64,000 nt of DNA from Streptomyces spinosisporus (GTDB lineage Bacteria > Actinomycetota > Actinomycetes > Streptomycetales > Streptomycetaceae), in the NCBI RefSeq assembly GCF_022698145.1, contig NZ_JALDAX010000001.1:744001-808000 (forward strand), read 5' to 3'. Both the position numbers and the translations under genes were made by a program. How positions within the stretch are numbered: position 1 is the first letter of the stretch; the number at the start of each line of letters is the position of its first letter. Below are positions 35,907-44,559 of this stretch, one piece after another. The notes under the pieces were generated by a model. It was given only the letters and a program-made list of their open reading frames with translations. It made no database searches and was not told the DNA's origin.

Positions 35907-37201
35907 GCGTGGACACGGTGGGCGCCCGGGTGAGCCCCCGGCTGGTGCCGTTCGAGACATGCGGCGAGCCGCATGCGCACGTCGACACGTGGACGGGGCC
36001 CGCCCCTGTCTCCACCCCCGCCCCCGCTACGGCGGTTCCTGGGATCGTCCCCTCCGCCCGGCCCGAGCAGCCCGCGCCCTGGTGGCGTAGGTGCCTGGCG
36101 CGGCTCAACTCCCCTGCTGTACGCACCCACTTCGGCACCGGCGCCGGTGTCGTCATCGTCGGAGCGCTGCTGTGGCGGCTCGGTACCGGCGTCCTGCTCG
36201 ATGGTCTGCGCCGCATCGACACGGCGACGCTGCTGGCGGCGCTCGCCATCGGCCTGGTCACCACCGTGCTCAGCGCCTGGCGCTGGGTCCTGGTCGCCCG
36301 GGGCCTGAAGCTCCGGCTGCCGCTGGGAGCGGCGGTCGCGGACTACTACCGCTCGCTGTTCCTGAACGCGGCCCTGCCCGGCGGGGTCCTCGGTGATGTG
36401 CACCGGGCGGTGCGGTCGGGGCAGGACGCGGGCGACCTCGGCCGCGGGGTGCGCTCGGTGGTGCTCGAACGGGTCGCCGGACAGGTCGCGTTGACGGTCG
36501 TGGGAGCGGCGATGCTGCTGACGCTGCCGTCGCCGGTGCAGGACGAGGCGCGGCACTTCGCCCCGCTGGTCGGGCTCGCCGCGGTCGGCGCCCTCGCCGT
36601 CGTCGTCGCGCTGCGCATGAACAAGGCGCCGTCCCGCCGCGGCCGGGCCCTGCGCGCGACGCTGAGCGAGGCGCGCGAGGGACTGCTCTCCCGCCGCAAC
36701 TGGCCCGGCGTCAGCGTCTCGTCGCTGGTCATCCTGGCCGGACACCTCGGGATGTTCGTGCTCGCCGCCCGCATCGCCGGCTCGGACGCCTCCGTCGCCG
36801 CGCTGCTGCCGCTGGCCGTGCTCGCGCTCGTCGCCATGGGACTGCCGCTGAACGTCGGCGGCTTCGGGCCCCGCGAGGGCGCCACCGCCTGGGCGTTCGG
36901 CGCCGCGGGCCTCGGTGCGAGCACCGGTGTGGCGACCGCCGTCGTCTACGGCGTGCTCAGCTTCGTGGCCGCCCTGCCCGGCGCCGGCGTCCTCGTCGCC
37001 CGCTGGTACACGGGCCTGCGTCCGGCGGAATCCGGGACGGGAGAGGCAGCCCCGGAATACGGTGCCGACTACGCCCGTCCGTCCGCCGAGGTGAGGAGCG
37101 AGAAATACGCGCCGAAGGAATCCGCGAGGCTCGCCAGCAGTTCCTTCCCCTTTTCCGCCGAACCCAGCGAAGGACGTCCGATGACCCCCGAATCGGTATA
37201 G
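35903..37201 (+). CDS. UPF0104/AglD2-like (LPG synthase TM family) membrane protein
   Basis: A 432-residue polytopic protein. After a Pro-rich N-terminal 65 residues there are seven to eight hydrophobic segments. Family landmarks are YYRSLFLNAALPGGVLGDVH (about 150-169) and MGLPLNVGGFGPREGATAW (about 312-330). The family includes lysylphosphatidylglycerol synthase/flippase membrane domains and lipid-glycan proteins, so it could transport or modify a lipid-linked glycoside made by the cluster. Its 3' end overlaps the convergent creatininase-family gene by 133 bases; the last 45 residues, encoded in the overlap, are soluble and low complexity. Confidence 0.85.
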   Translation: MSVDTVGARVSPRLVPFETCGEPHAHVDTWTGPAPVSTPAPATAVPGIVPSARPEQPAPWWRRCLARLNSPAVRTHFGTGAGVVIVGALLWRLGTGVLLDGLRRIDTATLLAALAIGLVTTVLSAWRWVLVARGLKLRLPLGAAVADYYRSLFLNAALPGGVLGDVHRAVRSGQDAGDLGRGVRSVVLERVAGQVALTVVGAAMLLTLPSPVQDEARHFAPLVGLAAVGALAVVVALRMNKAPSRRGRALRATLSEAREGLLSRRNWPGVSVSSLVILAGHLGMFVLAARIAGSDASVAALLPLAVLALVAMGLPLNVGGFGPREGATAWAFGAAGLGASTGVATAVVYGVLSFVAALPGAGVLVARWYTGLRPAESGTGEAAPEYGADYARPSAEVRSEKYAPKESARLASSSFPFSAEPSEGRPMTPESV

Positions 37202-37833
37202 CCGGACATACCGAGAGTCAGCAGATGGCGCCGGTCGTCAGCGACGAAATCGGAGGTCTCGTAACCGGGTCGAAGAAATTCCGGGTGAGCATGCAGAAGG
37301 ATGGAGGTCTCGATTTCTCCCGCGTGCATGTCGGTCAGCAGCGAGGTGGTCACTCCCGCCCGCTGCCGCGCCGTTTCCCAGTCCTCCGCGGCCGGGAACA
37401 GCGCCATCCGCTCGCCGCGGGCGGAGGATTCCTGAACGACGTTGCCCAGTACGTAGTTTCCGCCGTGGCCGTTGACCACCACCAGGGCGTCGACGCCGGA
37501 GCGGCGGAGGGACTGTGCAATGTCACATACCACCGAGTGAAGGGTCACCGAGGAGATGCTGACGGTCCCGGGCCAGGCCGCATGCTCGTGCGAGCAGGAG
37601 ATCGTCACCGGGGGAAGGAGGTGCACCGGGTACGCCGCGGCGATCTCCCGGGCGACAGCACAGGCAACCAGCGTGTCCGTGGCCAGCGGGAGGAACGGGC
37701 CGTGCTGTTCGAAGCTGCCGACGGGAAGGACGGCGACCTGCGTTGAGACACCCTCGGCCCTGGTCCGTACCTCTTCCGTAGTGTCCGCCGGCACCAGCCC
37801 GTTCGCCGCCGTACGCGCGCCCGAAACACTCAT
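37069..37833 (-). CDS. Creatininase-family amidohydrolase (candidate FAPy deformylase)
   Basis: A 254-residue metal-dependent hydrolase. The family signatures are clear: LPVGSFEQHGPFLPLATD (about 36-53) with Glu and His metal ligands, VVNGHGGN, and DMHAGEIETSILL with a further His and Glu. The archaeal ArfB, which deformylates the FAPy nucleotide made by GTP cyclohydrolase III, belongs to this family. Here the gene is divergent, only 38 bases from a GTP cyclohydrolase II homologue predicted to stop at FAPy. Removal of the formyl group from FAPy is thus the most economical role; a different amide substrate cannot be excluded. Confidence 0.82.
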   Translation of the reverse strand: MSVSGARTAANGLVPADTTEEVRTRAEGVSTQVAVLPVGSFEQHGPFLPLATDTLVACAVAREIAAAYPVHLLPPVTISCSHEHAAWPGTVSISSVTLHSVVCDIAQSLRRSGVDALVVVNGHGGNYVLGNVVQESSARGERMALFPAAEDWETARQRAGVTTSLLTDMHAGEIETSILLHAHPEFLRPGYETSDFVADDRRHLLTLGMSGYTDSGVIGRPSLGSAEKGKELLASLADSFGAYFSLLTSADGRA

Positions 37834-37871
37834 TTCTTCACGGCCTTTCGTCTCTGCTTAGGAATCAGATC

Positions 37872-38540
37872 ATGACAGAAAAAATCGGCGTACTCGGCAA
37901 GGGGTCTCCACAGCGCACGCAGCGCACGGGTGTGGAACGGATCGTGAATGCACCACTGCCCACGGTGTACGGGAAATTCCGCGCCGTCGGCTACATGGAT
38001 CACGATCGTGGTGACGAACAAGTGGCCCTGGTGCACGGCGACATAGGCACCGAGGGCGTCCTCACCCGGCTGCATTCCGAGTGCCTGACCGGTGACGCGT
38101 TCGGCTCCCAGCACTGCGAGTGCGGCGATCAACTGGCCGGGGCGCTCAAGGCCGTTGTCGCCGAGGGCAGCGGAATCGTCGTCTATCTGCGCGGTCACGA
38201 GGGCCGCGGCATCGGACTGCTCGCCAAGCTGCGGGCGATGGCGCTGCAGGCGGAGGGGCTGGACACCGTCGAGGCGAACCTCGCGCTCGGACTGCCGGTG
38301 GACGCCCGGGACTACGGCGTGGCGGCGAGAATCCTGCAGGACCTGGGCGTGAACTCGGTGCGGCTGCTGTCCAACAACCCGCGCAAGCGGGAGGCGTTGG
38401 TGGAGCATGGCATCGAAGTGGCCGAGACCGTACCGCTGTTGATCCCGCCGTGCGAGAGCAACATCACCTATCTGCGCACCAAGCGGGAGCGGCTCGACCA
38501 CGTGCTGCCGCACCTGGACGCGGTCGCGCATCTGTCCTGA
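37872..38540 (+). CDS. GTP cyclohydrolase II homologue, FAPy-forming type
   Basis: A 222-residue stand-alone GTP cyclohydrolase II. The zinc ligands Cys71, Cys82 and Cys84 lie in ECLTGDAFGSQHCECG, and the catalytic region reads RGHEGRGIGLLAKLRAMALQ. Canonical RibA has Tyr in the last segment (LRAYALQ); here it is Met123. That Tyr-to-Met switch was shown in S. coelicolor SCO6655 (Met120) to stop the reaction at the formylated FAPy nucleotide. The gene is therefore unlikely to serve riboflavin synthesis and probably starts a specialised pathway with the adjacent creatininase-like and PTPS-like proteins. It has the same position as SCO6655 relative to gnd-pgi-opcA-zwf, as I recall. Confidence 0.92.
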   Translation: MTEKIGVLGKGSPQRTQRTGVERIVNAPLPTVYGKFRAVGYMDHDRGDEQVALVHGDIGTEGVLTRLHSECLTGDAFGSQHCECGDQLAGALKAVVAEGSGIVVYLRGHEGRGIGLLAKLRAMALQAEGLDTVEANLALGLPVDARDYGVAARILQDLGVNSVRLLSNNPRKREALVEHGIEVAETVPLLIPPCESNITYLRTKRERLDHVLPHLDAVAHLS

Positions 38541-38593
38541 TCACGCCCGCCCGCCTCGCCGCCGGTGTCTGCAGGGGACTCACCGTCGGCGAG

Positions 38594-38621
38594 GTGGGCG
38601 GTGCCTCGTGGGCGGTGCCTC
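38594..38621. repeat. Tandem 14-bp duplication
   Basis: The unit GTGGGCGGTGCCTC occurs twice in direct succession between two convergent genes and reaches the stop codon of the beta-lactamase-like gene. It is probably a replication-slippage product with no evident function. Confidence 0.7.
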
Positions 38622-39852
38622 AGTTCGTCACGACGTCGTGGACCAGGCGCCGGAGTTCGGGGATGACCCTCAGCGACGACTTCGGGCGGACCTGGGTCAT
38701 GAACTGCACCGTCAGATCGCGGGCGGGGTCGACCCAGAAGGTCGTCGTGGCGGCGCCGCTCCAGCCGTAGGTGCCGGGGCTGGTCGGGGACACGGTGCGC
38801 TCCGGGTCGATGACGACCGAGACGCCGAGGCCGAAACCGACGCCGTCGTTGTTCGGCTCGTCATGGGCCGGACGGCTGCCGAAGGCGCGCAGATCGGCGC
38901 CGCCGGGCAGGTGGTTGCGGGTCATCAGGTCCACCGTCTCGGGAGCGAGCAGCCGGACCCCGTCGAGTTCGCCGCGGCGGCGCAGCAGCTCCATCAGCCG
39001 GTGGAAGTCGTGGGCGGACGCCACCATGCCGCCACTGCCGGACAGCAGCCGGGGCCGCCCGCCGCGCAGCGGCAGCCCCGGCACCGGCTTGATGCCGCCG
39101 TCGTCGCTCTCGCCGTACAACTCGGCAAGTCTCGGGGCCTGTTCGTCGGTGACGCAGAAGCCGGCGTCGGTCATGCCGAGCGGGCCGAAGATCCGCTCGG
39201 CGAGGAACACGTCGAGACTCTGCCCGGACACCACCTCGATCACCCGGCCGAGCACATTGGTGGAGACCGAGTAGTTCCACTGTGTGCCCGGCTCGAACTG
39301 CAGGGGCTGAGCCGCGTACACGTCCACGGTCTCCGCGAGATCCGTGCCCGGCACCACCGACGACTCCAGGCCGGCCGCGCGGTAGAGCGCGTCGACGGGA
39401 TGGCTGTGGTAGAAGGCGAAGGTCAGCCCCGAGGTGTGGGTCAGCAGATGGCGGATCCGTATCGGCCCGTCGGCCGGGCGGGTGTGTACGTCGGCGCCCT
39501 CGCCGCTCTCGTACACCCGCGGGTTCGCGAAGGCCGGCAGATACCGGTCGAGCGGGTCGTCCAGCGCGAGCCGGCCCTCCTCCACCAGCATCAGCGCGGC
39601 GACCGAGGTGACCGGCTTGGTCATGGAGTAGATCCGCCACAGCGTGTCCGCCTCCACGGGCAGACCCGCCGCCACGTCGCGCAGCCCGTGGGTCGTGACA
39701 TGGGCGACGCGTCCCCCGCGAGCCAGGGCCACCAGAAAGCCGGGCAGCCGCCCCTCCTCGACATACCGGGCGCATGTCTCGTCGAGGCGGTCCAGCGCCT
39801 TCACGTCCAGCCCGACCTCGTCCGGGTCGACCTCTTGCCGCAGCTGCCCCAT
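38620..39852 (-). CDS. Serine hydrolase of the class C beta-lactamase family
   Basis: A 410-residue protein without a signal peptide, starting at ATG 39852 with GGAGGAG upstream. The catalytic Ser-x-x-Lys is SMTK near residue 81-84, the Tyr motif appears as NYSVS, and HTSGL is the characteristic third element. The family (PF00144) covers esterases, D-aminopeptidases and beta-lactamases; the lack of an export signal argues for a cytoplasmic esterase-type role rather than antibiotic resistance. It is convergent with the GTP cyclohydrolase homologue and is followed, in its own direction, by no coupled gene. Confidence 0.9.
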   Translation of the reverse strand: MGQLRQEVDPDEVGLDVKALDRLDETCARYVEEGRLPGFLVALARGGRVAHVTTHGLRDVAAGLPVEADTLWRIYSMTKPVTSVAALMLVEEGRLALDDPLDRYLPAFANPRVYESGEGADVHTRPADGPIRIRHLLTHTSGLTFAFYHSHPVDALYRAAGLESSVVPGTDLAETVDVYAAQPLQFEPGTQWNYSVSTNVLGRVIEVVSGQSLDVFLAERIFGPLGMTDAGFCVTDEQAPRLAELYGESDDGGIKPVPGLPLRGGRPRLLSGSGGMVASAHDFHRLMELLRRRGELDGVRLLAPETVDLMTRNHLPGGADLRAFGSRPAHDEPNNDGVGFGLGVSVVIDPERTVSPTSPGTYGWSGAATTTFWVDPARDLTVQFMTQVRPKSSLRVIPELRRLVHDVVTN

Positions 39853-39917
39853 CGCTCTCCTCCGAATGCGCTCACCGAGACCCGGTCCGGCGCTACCCCG
39901 TCCGAACGGCCTCGCAC

Positions 39918-41294
39918 TCATCCTCGCGCAGGAAGCCGGGCCCGGTCCCCCTGTCGGACGTGATTGATCGTTACGACGGAACGTTCCGGCAGAACCCGCC
40001 CCGCGACCGCTCCGACCGCGGCGACGAGGGCAAGGACGTAGAGCGGCAGCGCATACCCGTGCCCCAGTCCCCCGAGCGTCGCCGCCACGGCCACGCCCAG
40101 CACCGGACCGACGTTCATCGCGGTCTGCTGCAGACCCCCCGCGACACCGGCCGAGCCGGCCGCGGACTGCCGTACGACGACATGCGTCGCCGTCACCATC
40201 ACCGTGCCGAACCCGGCTCCGAGCAGCCCGAATCCGGTGCACAGCGAGACCGCGCCCCCCGAGAGCGCGCCCAGCACGACGATCCCCGCGGCCAGGACGG
40301 CCGTCGCCGCCACGGTCGTACGACGAGGGCCCACCCGGCGCAGCAGGACCGCGGCGCTCGGCGCGGCGAGGATCATGAGTGCGGCGAGCGGCAGGCTGAG
40401 CAGCGCCATGTGCAGCGGGTCGTAGCCGAGGTCGTCCTGCAGGACGAAGGTCGCGACGAAGAGCGTGCCGTGCAGCGCGGCCGACGCGATGACGAGGACG
40501 GTGAGCGCGCCGGTGACGGCGGCCGACCCGACGACATCCGGCGGTACCAGTGGGCTCGCGGTCCGCCGCTCGTGCCGCACGAAGGCGGCGCCCGTCACCA
40601 CGACCAGTACCAGGAAGACCCCGCCCCCCAACGTCCAGCCGCTGTGCGGCAGTTGGACGAGGACGTGCACCAGACAGGCCAGGGTCGCGGCGAGCAGGAC
40701 GGCGCCGGGTATGTCCAGGCGGGCGGGGGAGGGCCGGGAACGCGCGGCGGGCAGCGTGAGCGCGAGCAGGCCGAAGACGAGTGCCGGTACGACATTGAGG
40801 AAGAACACCGCCCGCCAGCCCGGCCCCGAGACCAGAACTCCGCCCAGCACGGGGCCCGCCGCGGCCGCCAGGCCGATCGCCCCGGTGCGCACCGCGATCG
40901 GCGTCCGCAGCCGGTCCGGCGGGTACGCGGCCCGCAGCATGCCGAGCGTGGCGGGCTGCAGCAGCGCCCCGAACACCCCCTGGACGACCCGCAGTCCGAT
41001 CACCCAGCCGACGCCGGGCGCGAGACCGATGCCCGCCGACGCCGCCCCGAAGCCCAGCATGCCGAGCGCGAAGACGCGGTGGTGGCCGTAGCGGTCGCCG
41101 AGCCGTCCGGAGAACACCAACAGGCTCGCCACCGCGACGAGATAACCGGTGCTGGTCCACTGGACCTGCGCGAACGACGCCGAGAGGTCGCGTTGCAGTG
41201 CGGGCTGGGCGACGGTGAGGACCGTGCCGTCCAGGGCGACGATCACGGCTCCGGCGACGCTGCTCGTGAGCGTCGCTGCGCGGTGGAGGTTCAA
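39918..41294 (-). CDS. MFS transporter, DHA2-like drug efflux
   Basis: A 458-residue transporter of about 14 transmembrane segments. The N-terminal region has LDGTVLTVAQPALQRDL and later RVVQGVFGALLQPATLGML (motif C-like), typical of the EmrB/QacA (DHA2) group of drug/H+ antiporters. I set the start at TTG 41294, which overlaps the TetR stop (TTGA) and has GGAG seven bases upstream; a longer frame upstream would run through the regulator gene. It forms a two-gene operon with the TetR repressor, whose likely ligands are also its substrates. Confidence 0.88.
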   Translation of the reverse strand: MNLHRAATLTSSVAGAVIVALDGTVLTVAQPALQRDLSASFAQVQWTSTGYLVAVASLLVFSGRLGDRYGHHRVFALGMLGFGAASAGIGLAPGVGWVIGLRVVQGVFGALLQPATLGMLRAAYPPDRLRTPIAVRTGAIGLAAAAGPVLGGVLVSGPGWRAVFFLNVVPALVFGLLALTLPAARSRPSPARLDIPGAVLLAATLACLVHVLVQLPHSGWTLGGGVFLVLVVVTGAAFVRHERRTASPLVPPDVVGSAAVTGALTVLVIASAALHGTLFVATFVLQDDLGYDPLHMALLSLPLAALMILAAPSAAVLLRRVGPRRTTVAATAVLAAGIVVLGALSGGAVSLCTGFGLLGAGFGTVMVTATHVVVRQSAAGSAGVAGGLQQTAMNVGPVLGVAVAATLGGLGHGYALPLYVLALVAAVGAVAGRVLPERSVVTINHVRQGDRARLPARG

Positions 41295-41866
41295 GAGCCG
41301 GCTCCGAGGTGCGCGTCCAGGGCCGAGCTCAGCAGGGGCGTGAAGTCGTCGGCGCCCGTGGCGAGTTGGAGGCTGCCCCAGCCCCACAGCTGGGCGATGC
41401 CGTGCAGGTTCGCCCACAGGGCGCCCGCGACGATCCGGGCGTCGGCGCCGGGCCGGGCCCGTCCCACCAGCTCCACCAGGCCGTCGAACAACGGCAGGCT
41501 GGTGCCGCGCAGGCCCAGATGGCCGCTCTCCAACAGATCGTGACGGAACATCAGCTCGTACATTCCACGGTGGTCCAGCGCGAAGCGCAGATAGCAGCGC
41601 CCCAGGGCGGTGAGCTGCTCGCGCGGGGGCGCCGTGCCGTCCCCGGTCGCCGTGGCCACCTGCGCGGCCAGCTCGGCGAAGCCGCGCCGGGCGATGGCCG
41701 ACAGCAGCTCCAGGTGGGTGGGGAAATAGCGCCGGGGTGCGCCGTGGGAGACACCCGCCCGGCGCGCGATCTCCCGCAGGGTCAGTGCCTGCGCGCCCTC
41801 CAGGGCGACCAGCTCCACCCCGACGTCGACCAGTCGGGCGCGCAGCCCCGTGTCGGAAGCATCCAT
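41291..41866 (-). CDS. TetR-family repressor
   Basis: A 191-residue regulator from ATG 41866 (a GTG at 41872 is also in frame). The HTH is seen in LTLREIARRAGVSHGAPRRYF (about residues 26-46), followed by a C-terminal helical domain of TetR_C type (about 80-190). It is first in an operon with the efflux pump. The first of two 13-bp palindromes overlaps its start codon, and the second lies about 24 bases further upstream, next to the divergent split-barrel gene, so autoregulation is very likely. Confidence 0.92.
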   Translation of the reverse strand: MDASDTGLRARLVDVGVELVALEGAQALTLREIARRAGVSHGAPRRYFPTHLELLSAIARRGFAELAAQVATATGDGTAPPREQLTALGRCYLRFALDHRGMYELMFRHDLLESGHLGLRGTSLPLFDGLVELVGRARPGADARIVAGALWANLHGIAQLWGWGSLQLATGADDFTPLLSSALDAHLGAGS

Positions 41867-41902
41867 AGACACTGTCTACCAGCCAGGCGTAGACAGTGTC
41901 TA
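41866..41902. promoter_or_regulatory. Twin 13-bp palindromic operators of the TetR regulator
   Basis: TAGACACTGTCTA (41866-41878) and TAGACAGTGTCTA (41890-41902) are perfect inverted repeats apart from the central base, with centres 24 bases apart. They sit between the repressor gene and the gene at 41953, so both may be controlled. Confidence 0.85.
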
Positions 41903-41952
41903 CTCGATGGATGGCGGGAATGCGGAGATCCGTCGTGCGAGTTGATCCAGGT

Positions 41953-42390
41953 ATGACTCAGGACGCGTTGTTCGAGCTGCTCTCCCAGGGCCACGGTGGG
42001 GTGCTGGTCACGCTCAAGCGTGATGGGCGGCCTCAGTTGTCGAACGTCAGCCATCACTTCTACCGGGAGGAGCGGATGGTGCGGATCTCGGTCACCGACG
42101 ACCGGGCCAAGACGCGTAATCTGCGGCGTGATCCGCGGGCCTCCTACCACGTGTCCACGCCTGACCGCCGGGCCTACGCGGTGGCCGAGGGGACCGTCGA
42201 GCTCTCGCCCGTCGCCGAGGATCCGTACGACGAGACGGTCGAGGAGCTGATCCGGCTCTACCGTGACGTGGTGGGTGAGCATCCCGACTGGGACGACTAC
42301 CGGGCCGCGATGGTGCGTGACCGGCGGCTGGTGGTGCGGCTGAAGGTGGAGCGGACGTACGGAATCCCCGAGGGTGCCAACAGGGGCTGA
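41953..42390 (+). CDS. PPOX-class split-barrel F420/FMN-dependent protein
   Basis: A 145-residue protein of the pyridoxamine-phosphate-oxidase-like family, FDOR-B type. The pattern GGVLVTLKRDGRPQLSNVSH followed by ISVTDDRAKTRNLRRDPRAS (strand plus K-x-R-N-L phosphate site) is typical of F420-dependent members in actinobacteria. ATG 41953 is chosen; the binding site is weak and a GTG at 41938 would extend it by five residues. It is divergent from the TetR/efflux operon across the two operators, and a strong hairpin follows. Confidence 0.85.
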   Translation: MTQDALFELLSQGHGGVLVTLKRDGRPQLSNVSHHFYREERMVRISVTDDRAKTRNLRRDPRASYHVSTPDRRAYAVAEGTVELSPVAEDPYDETVEELIRLYRDVVGEHPDWDDYRAAMVRDRRLVVRLKVERTYGIPEGANRG

Positions 42391-42410
42391 ACCGGCCGGC
42401 GCCCTCGGCC

Positions 42411-42452
42411 CCGTGTGCTCCGGCCGCCCCTGAAACCGGCCGGAGCACACGG
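42411..42452. terminator. Perfect 16-bp hairpin terminator
   Basis: Arms CCGTGTGCTCCGGCCG (42411-42426) and CGGCCGGAGCACACGG (42437-42452) with a 10-base loop, between convergent genes ending at 42390 and 42466. Confidence 0.9.
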
Positions 42453-42465
42453 TGATCCCTCATGA

Positions 42466-44559
42466 TTACCGCAGCGCGCGCAATGCCTCAACGGCGCCTT
42501 TGGCGTGGAGGTTCACAAACGCCGGGGTGACACCGAGCGGAGCGGCGTACGCCTTGAGGGTGGTGGGGCCCTTGATCGTCGTGTGGCGGTTGACGTCGTA
42601 CCACCGGCCGGGCGGCAGATGGATGTCCCGCGTGTCCGCCGACGTCAGGTTCGGCGCCGAGAGCACCGCGGGGCCGAGCATCCACTCGTCGCCGACCGTG
42701 TAACCCGCCTTGTCCTGGGGGAAGTCGAAGAACAGCGGCCGGACGATCGGGTCACCGGTCCTCAGCGAGTTCTGCACCTGGTCCCAGATGTAGGGCGCGA
42801 GCCGCTCGTGGCGGGCGATCGCCTCGCGGTAGAGGTCGACGGTCTGCTGGTCGTAGTCCACCTTCTGGCCGGTCGTCGCGTCGATCGTGTCCACCGGGGA
42901 CGTGGAGGCGTACATCAGCGGCATGTACGACGCCGTCTGCGCCCAGCGGACCAGGACCTCCTTCGTCGGCGCGGGCTGCCCGCTGGAGCCGCCGATCATG
43001 TCGGTCTCCACGAACGGGTAGCCGATCGTGGACAGGGCCAGGTTCTGCGAGACGGCCGCCCGCAGCGAGTCCCAGCCGGTGCCCTTGTCGATCTGCCGGA
43101 TGACGAAGCCCGCCTGGTGCGCCGCGCTGCCCCAGTGCACGCGGATGCCGGCGCCCTGGAGGTCGTAGGAGTCGGCGAGTTCGGAGCCCAGGCGCTGGTA
43201 GTCGGTGCGGGTGTTGCCGTCGCGGCCGGTGCAGTGGTCGTCGAAGAAGCGGGTGTCGAACTTCAGGCCGTCGACGTCGTAGGTGTCCATCAGTTTCTGC
43301 AGATTGCCCTGGTACCAGGCCTTCGCCTCGGGGTTGGCCAGGTCGACGATGCCGGCGGTGCCGTTCCACCAGGTCACCGTGCAGGGCTTGGTGGGGTCGG
43401 CGGCGTCGTGCAGCAGATAGTCGTGGTCGGCCGCGTACTGGTAGTTGGCGGAGTCCAGGTTGATCCACAGGGTGACCCAGAGGCCGAAGTCGTAGCCCAT
43501 GGCGTGGATCTGGTCCGACATCGCCTTCGGGTCGGGATAGGCCTTCGGGTCGAAGGTCATGTTCCCGTAGTTCGACTCCCACTTGTCGTCGAGCTGGATG
43601 GTGTGACCGTCAACTCCGTTGGCGTGCAGGTCGGTTGCGTACTCGAGGAGCTTCTCCTGGTTGACGTTGGTGTAGAACTGCGCCCAGGAGTTCCACAGCG
43701 GCTTCGCGTACTGCTCGTACGTCGCGTCGCTCTGGCGCGGCTTGCCGACGATGCCGATGTAGTCGCGGTAGACGTCGCGCGGCGTCGACTCGACGAAGAC
43801 GGTCGCCTTGTACGTGCTGCCGGACTCCACCGTGAAGCGGCCCAGGCCGTCGCCGCCGCTGTTGAGGGCGACGTCCATGGTGTCGCCGGTGTCGACGTAC
43901 AGCCCGGCCGAACTCTGCGTGTACCAGAAGGGATCGACCATCTGGTACGAGGCCGCGCTGAAGTCGTCCTGCTCGACCTGCCCGGCGTCCAGCGGCCAGG
44001 GCTGGTCGGTGTACGGGCCGCCCGAGGGGGTGGTCGTCTCGCCGTGGCCGTACCAGTGCCCGGCGCTGTTCAGGCCGTAGGTGAGGCCGAGTCGGGTGGC
44101 CCCCGCGCCCTTGACGTCCCAGTCGAGACGGTAGCGGTCGGCGGTGGGGGTCACGCGGGCCTCGACGGTGGTTCCGGCGAGGGTCGTGTCCGCCGTGAGG
44201 GTGAGCACGCCGTCGCGCCAGCGCCAGCCGGTCAGCGTGGTGGCGTGCTGCCAGGTGTTATCGCCGGACGTGAAGCGCAGGGCGTCCGGGCCCGTCGCGA
44301 GAACGGTGTGGCCGGATCTTCTGGTGGTCAGGGCGAGTTGGCCGGACTTCGGGACGGAGAGCGAGTAGCCGGGGGAGTCGTGCGTGGCCGGCACGTCAAG
44401 CGTGACCGCGCCCGCGGACTGCGAGACGCGCGGTCCGTGAGCGCCGGAGGCCTGGGCCGGGGAGCCGTTCGCCGTGGACGGCAGGAAGGCCACCGTCAGG
44501 GCGGCCGCGAGGAGACAGCCGGACGTGCGGGAGAACTTGCGGGAAAGGATGCGCACCAC
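42466..44559 (-). CDS. Secreted GH31 glycoside hydrolase
   Basis: A 697-residue protein. An N-terminal signal peptide (basic MVRILSRKFSR, then LLAAALTVAFLPS) is followed by a beta-domain and the GH31 barrel. Landmarks are IQLDDKWESNYG, WVTLWINLD, and DGLKFDTRFF, whose Asp is the expected nucleophile. The later GYPFVETDMIGG matches the family barrel end. GH31 covers alpha-glucosidases and alpha-xylosidases; the exact sugar cannot be read. The start is GTG 44559, with a second GTG one codon in. No transporter or regulator is adjacent, so it is probably monocistronic. Confidence 0.9.
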   Translation of the reverse strand: MVRILSRKFSRTSGCLLAAALTVAFLPSTANGSPAQASGAHGPRVSQSAGAVTLDVPATHDSPGYSLSVPKSGQLALTTRRSGHTVLATGPDALRFTSGDNTWQHATTLTGWRWRDGVLTLTADTTLAGTTVEARVTPTADRYRLDWDVKGAGATRLGLTYGLNSAGHWYGHGETTTPSGGPYTDQPWPLDAGQVEQDDFSAASYQMVDPFWYTQSSAGLYVDTGDTMDVALNSGGDGLGRFTVESGSTYKATVFVESTPRDVYRDYIGIVGKPRQSDATYEQYAKPLWNSWAQFYTNVNQEKLLEYATDLHANGVDGHTIQLDDKWESNYGNMTFDPKAYPDPKAMSDQIHAMGYDFGLWVTLWINLDSANYQYAADHDYLLHDAADPTKPCTVTWWNGTAGIVDLANPEAKAWYQGNLQKLMDTYDVDGLKFDTRFFDDHCTGRDGNTRTDYQRLGSELADSYDLQGAGIRVHWGSAAHQAGFVIRQIDKGTGWDSLRAAVSQNLALSTIGYPFVETDMIGGSSGQPAPTKEVLVRWAQTASYMPLMYASTSPVDTIDATTGQKVDYDQQTVDLYREAIARHERLAPYIWDQVQNSLRTGDPIVRPLFFDFPQDKAGYTVGDEWMLGPAVLSAPNLTSADTRDIHLPPGRWYDVNRHTTIKGPTTLKAYAAPLGVTPAFVNLHAKGAVEALRALR

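Noticed and set aside
38620..41160. Fused 846-codon frame joining the beta-lactamase-like gene to upstream sequence
   Set aside because: The upstream part is antisense/out-of-frame to the MFS gene; ATG 39852 with a strong binding site gives the normal family length.
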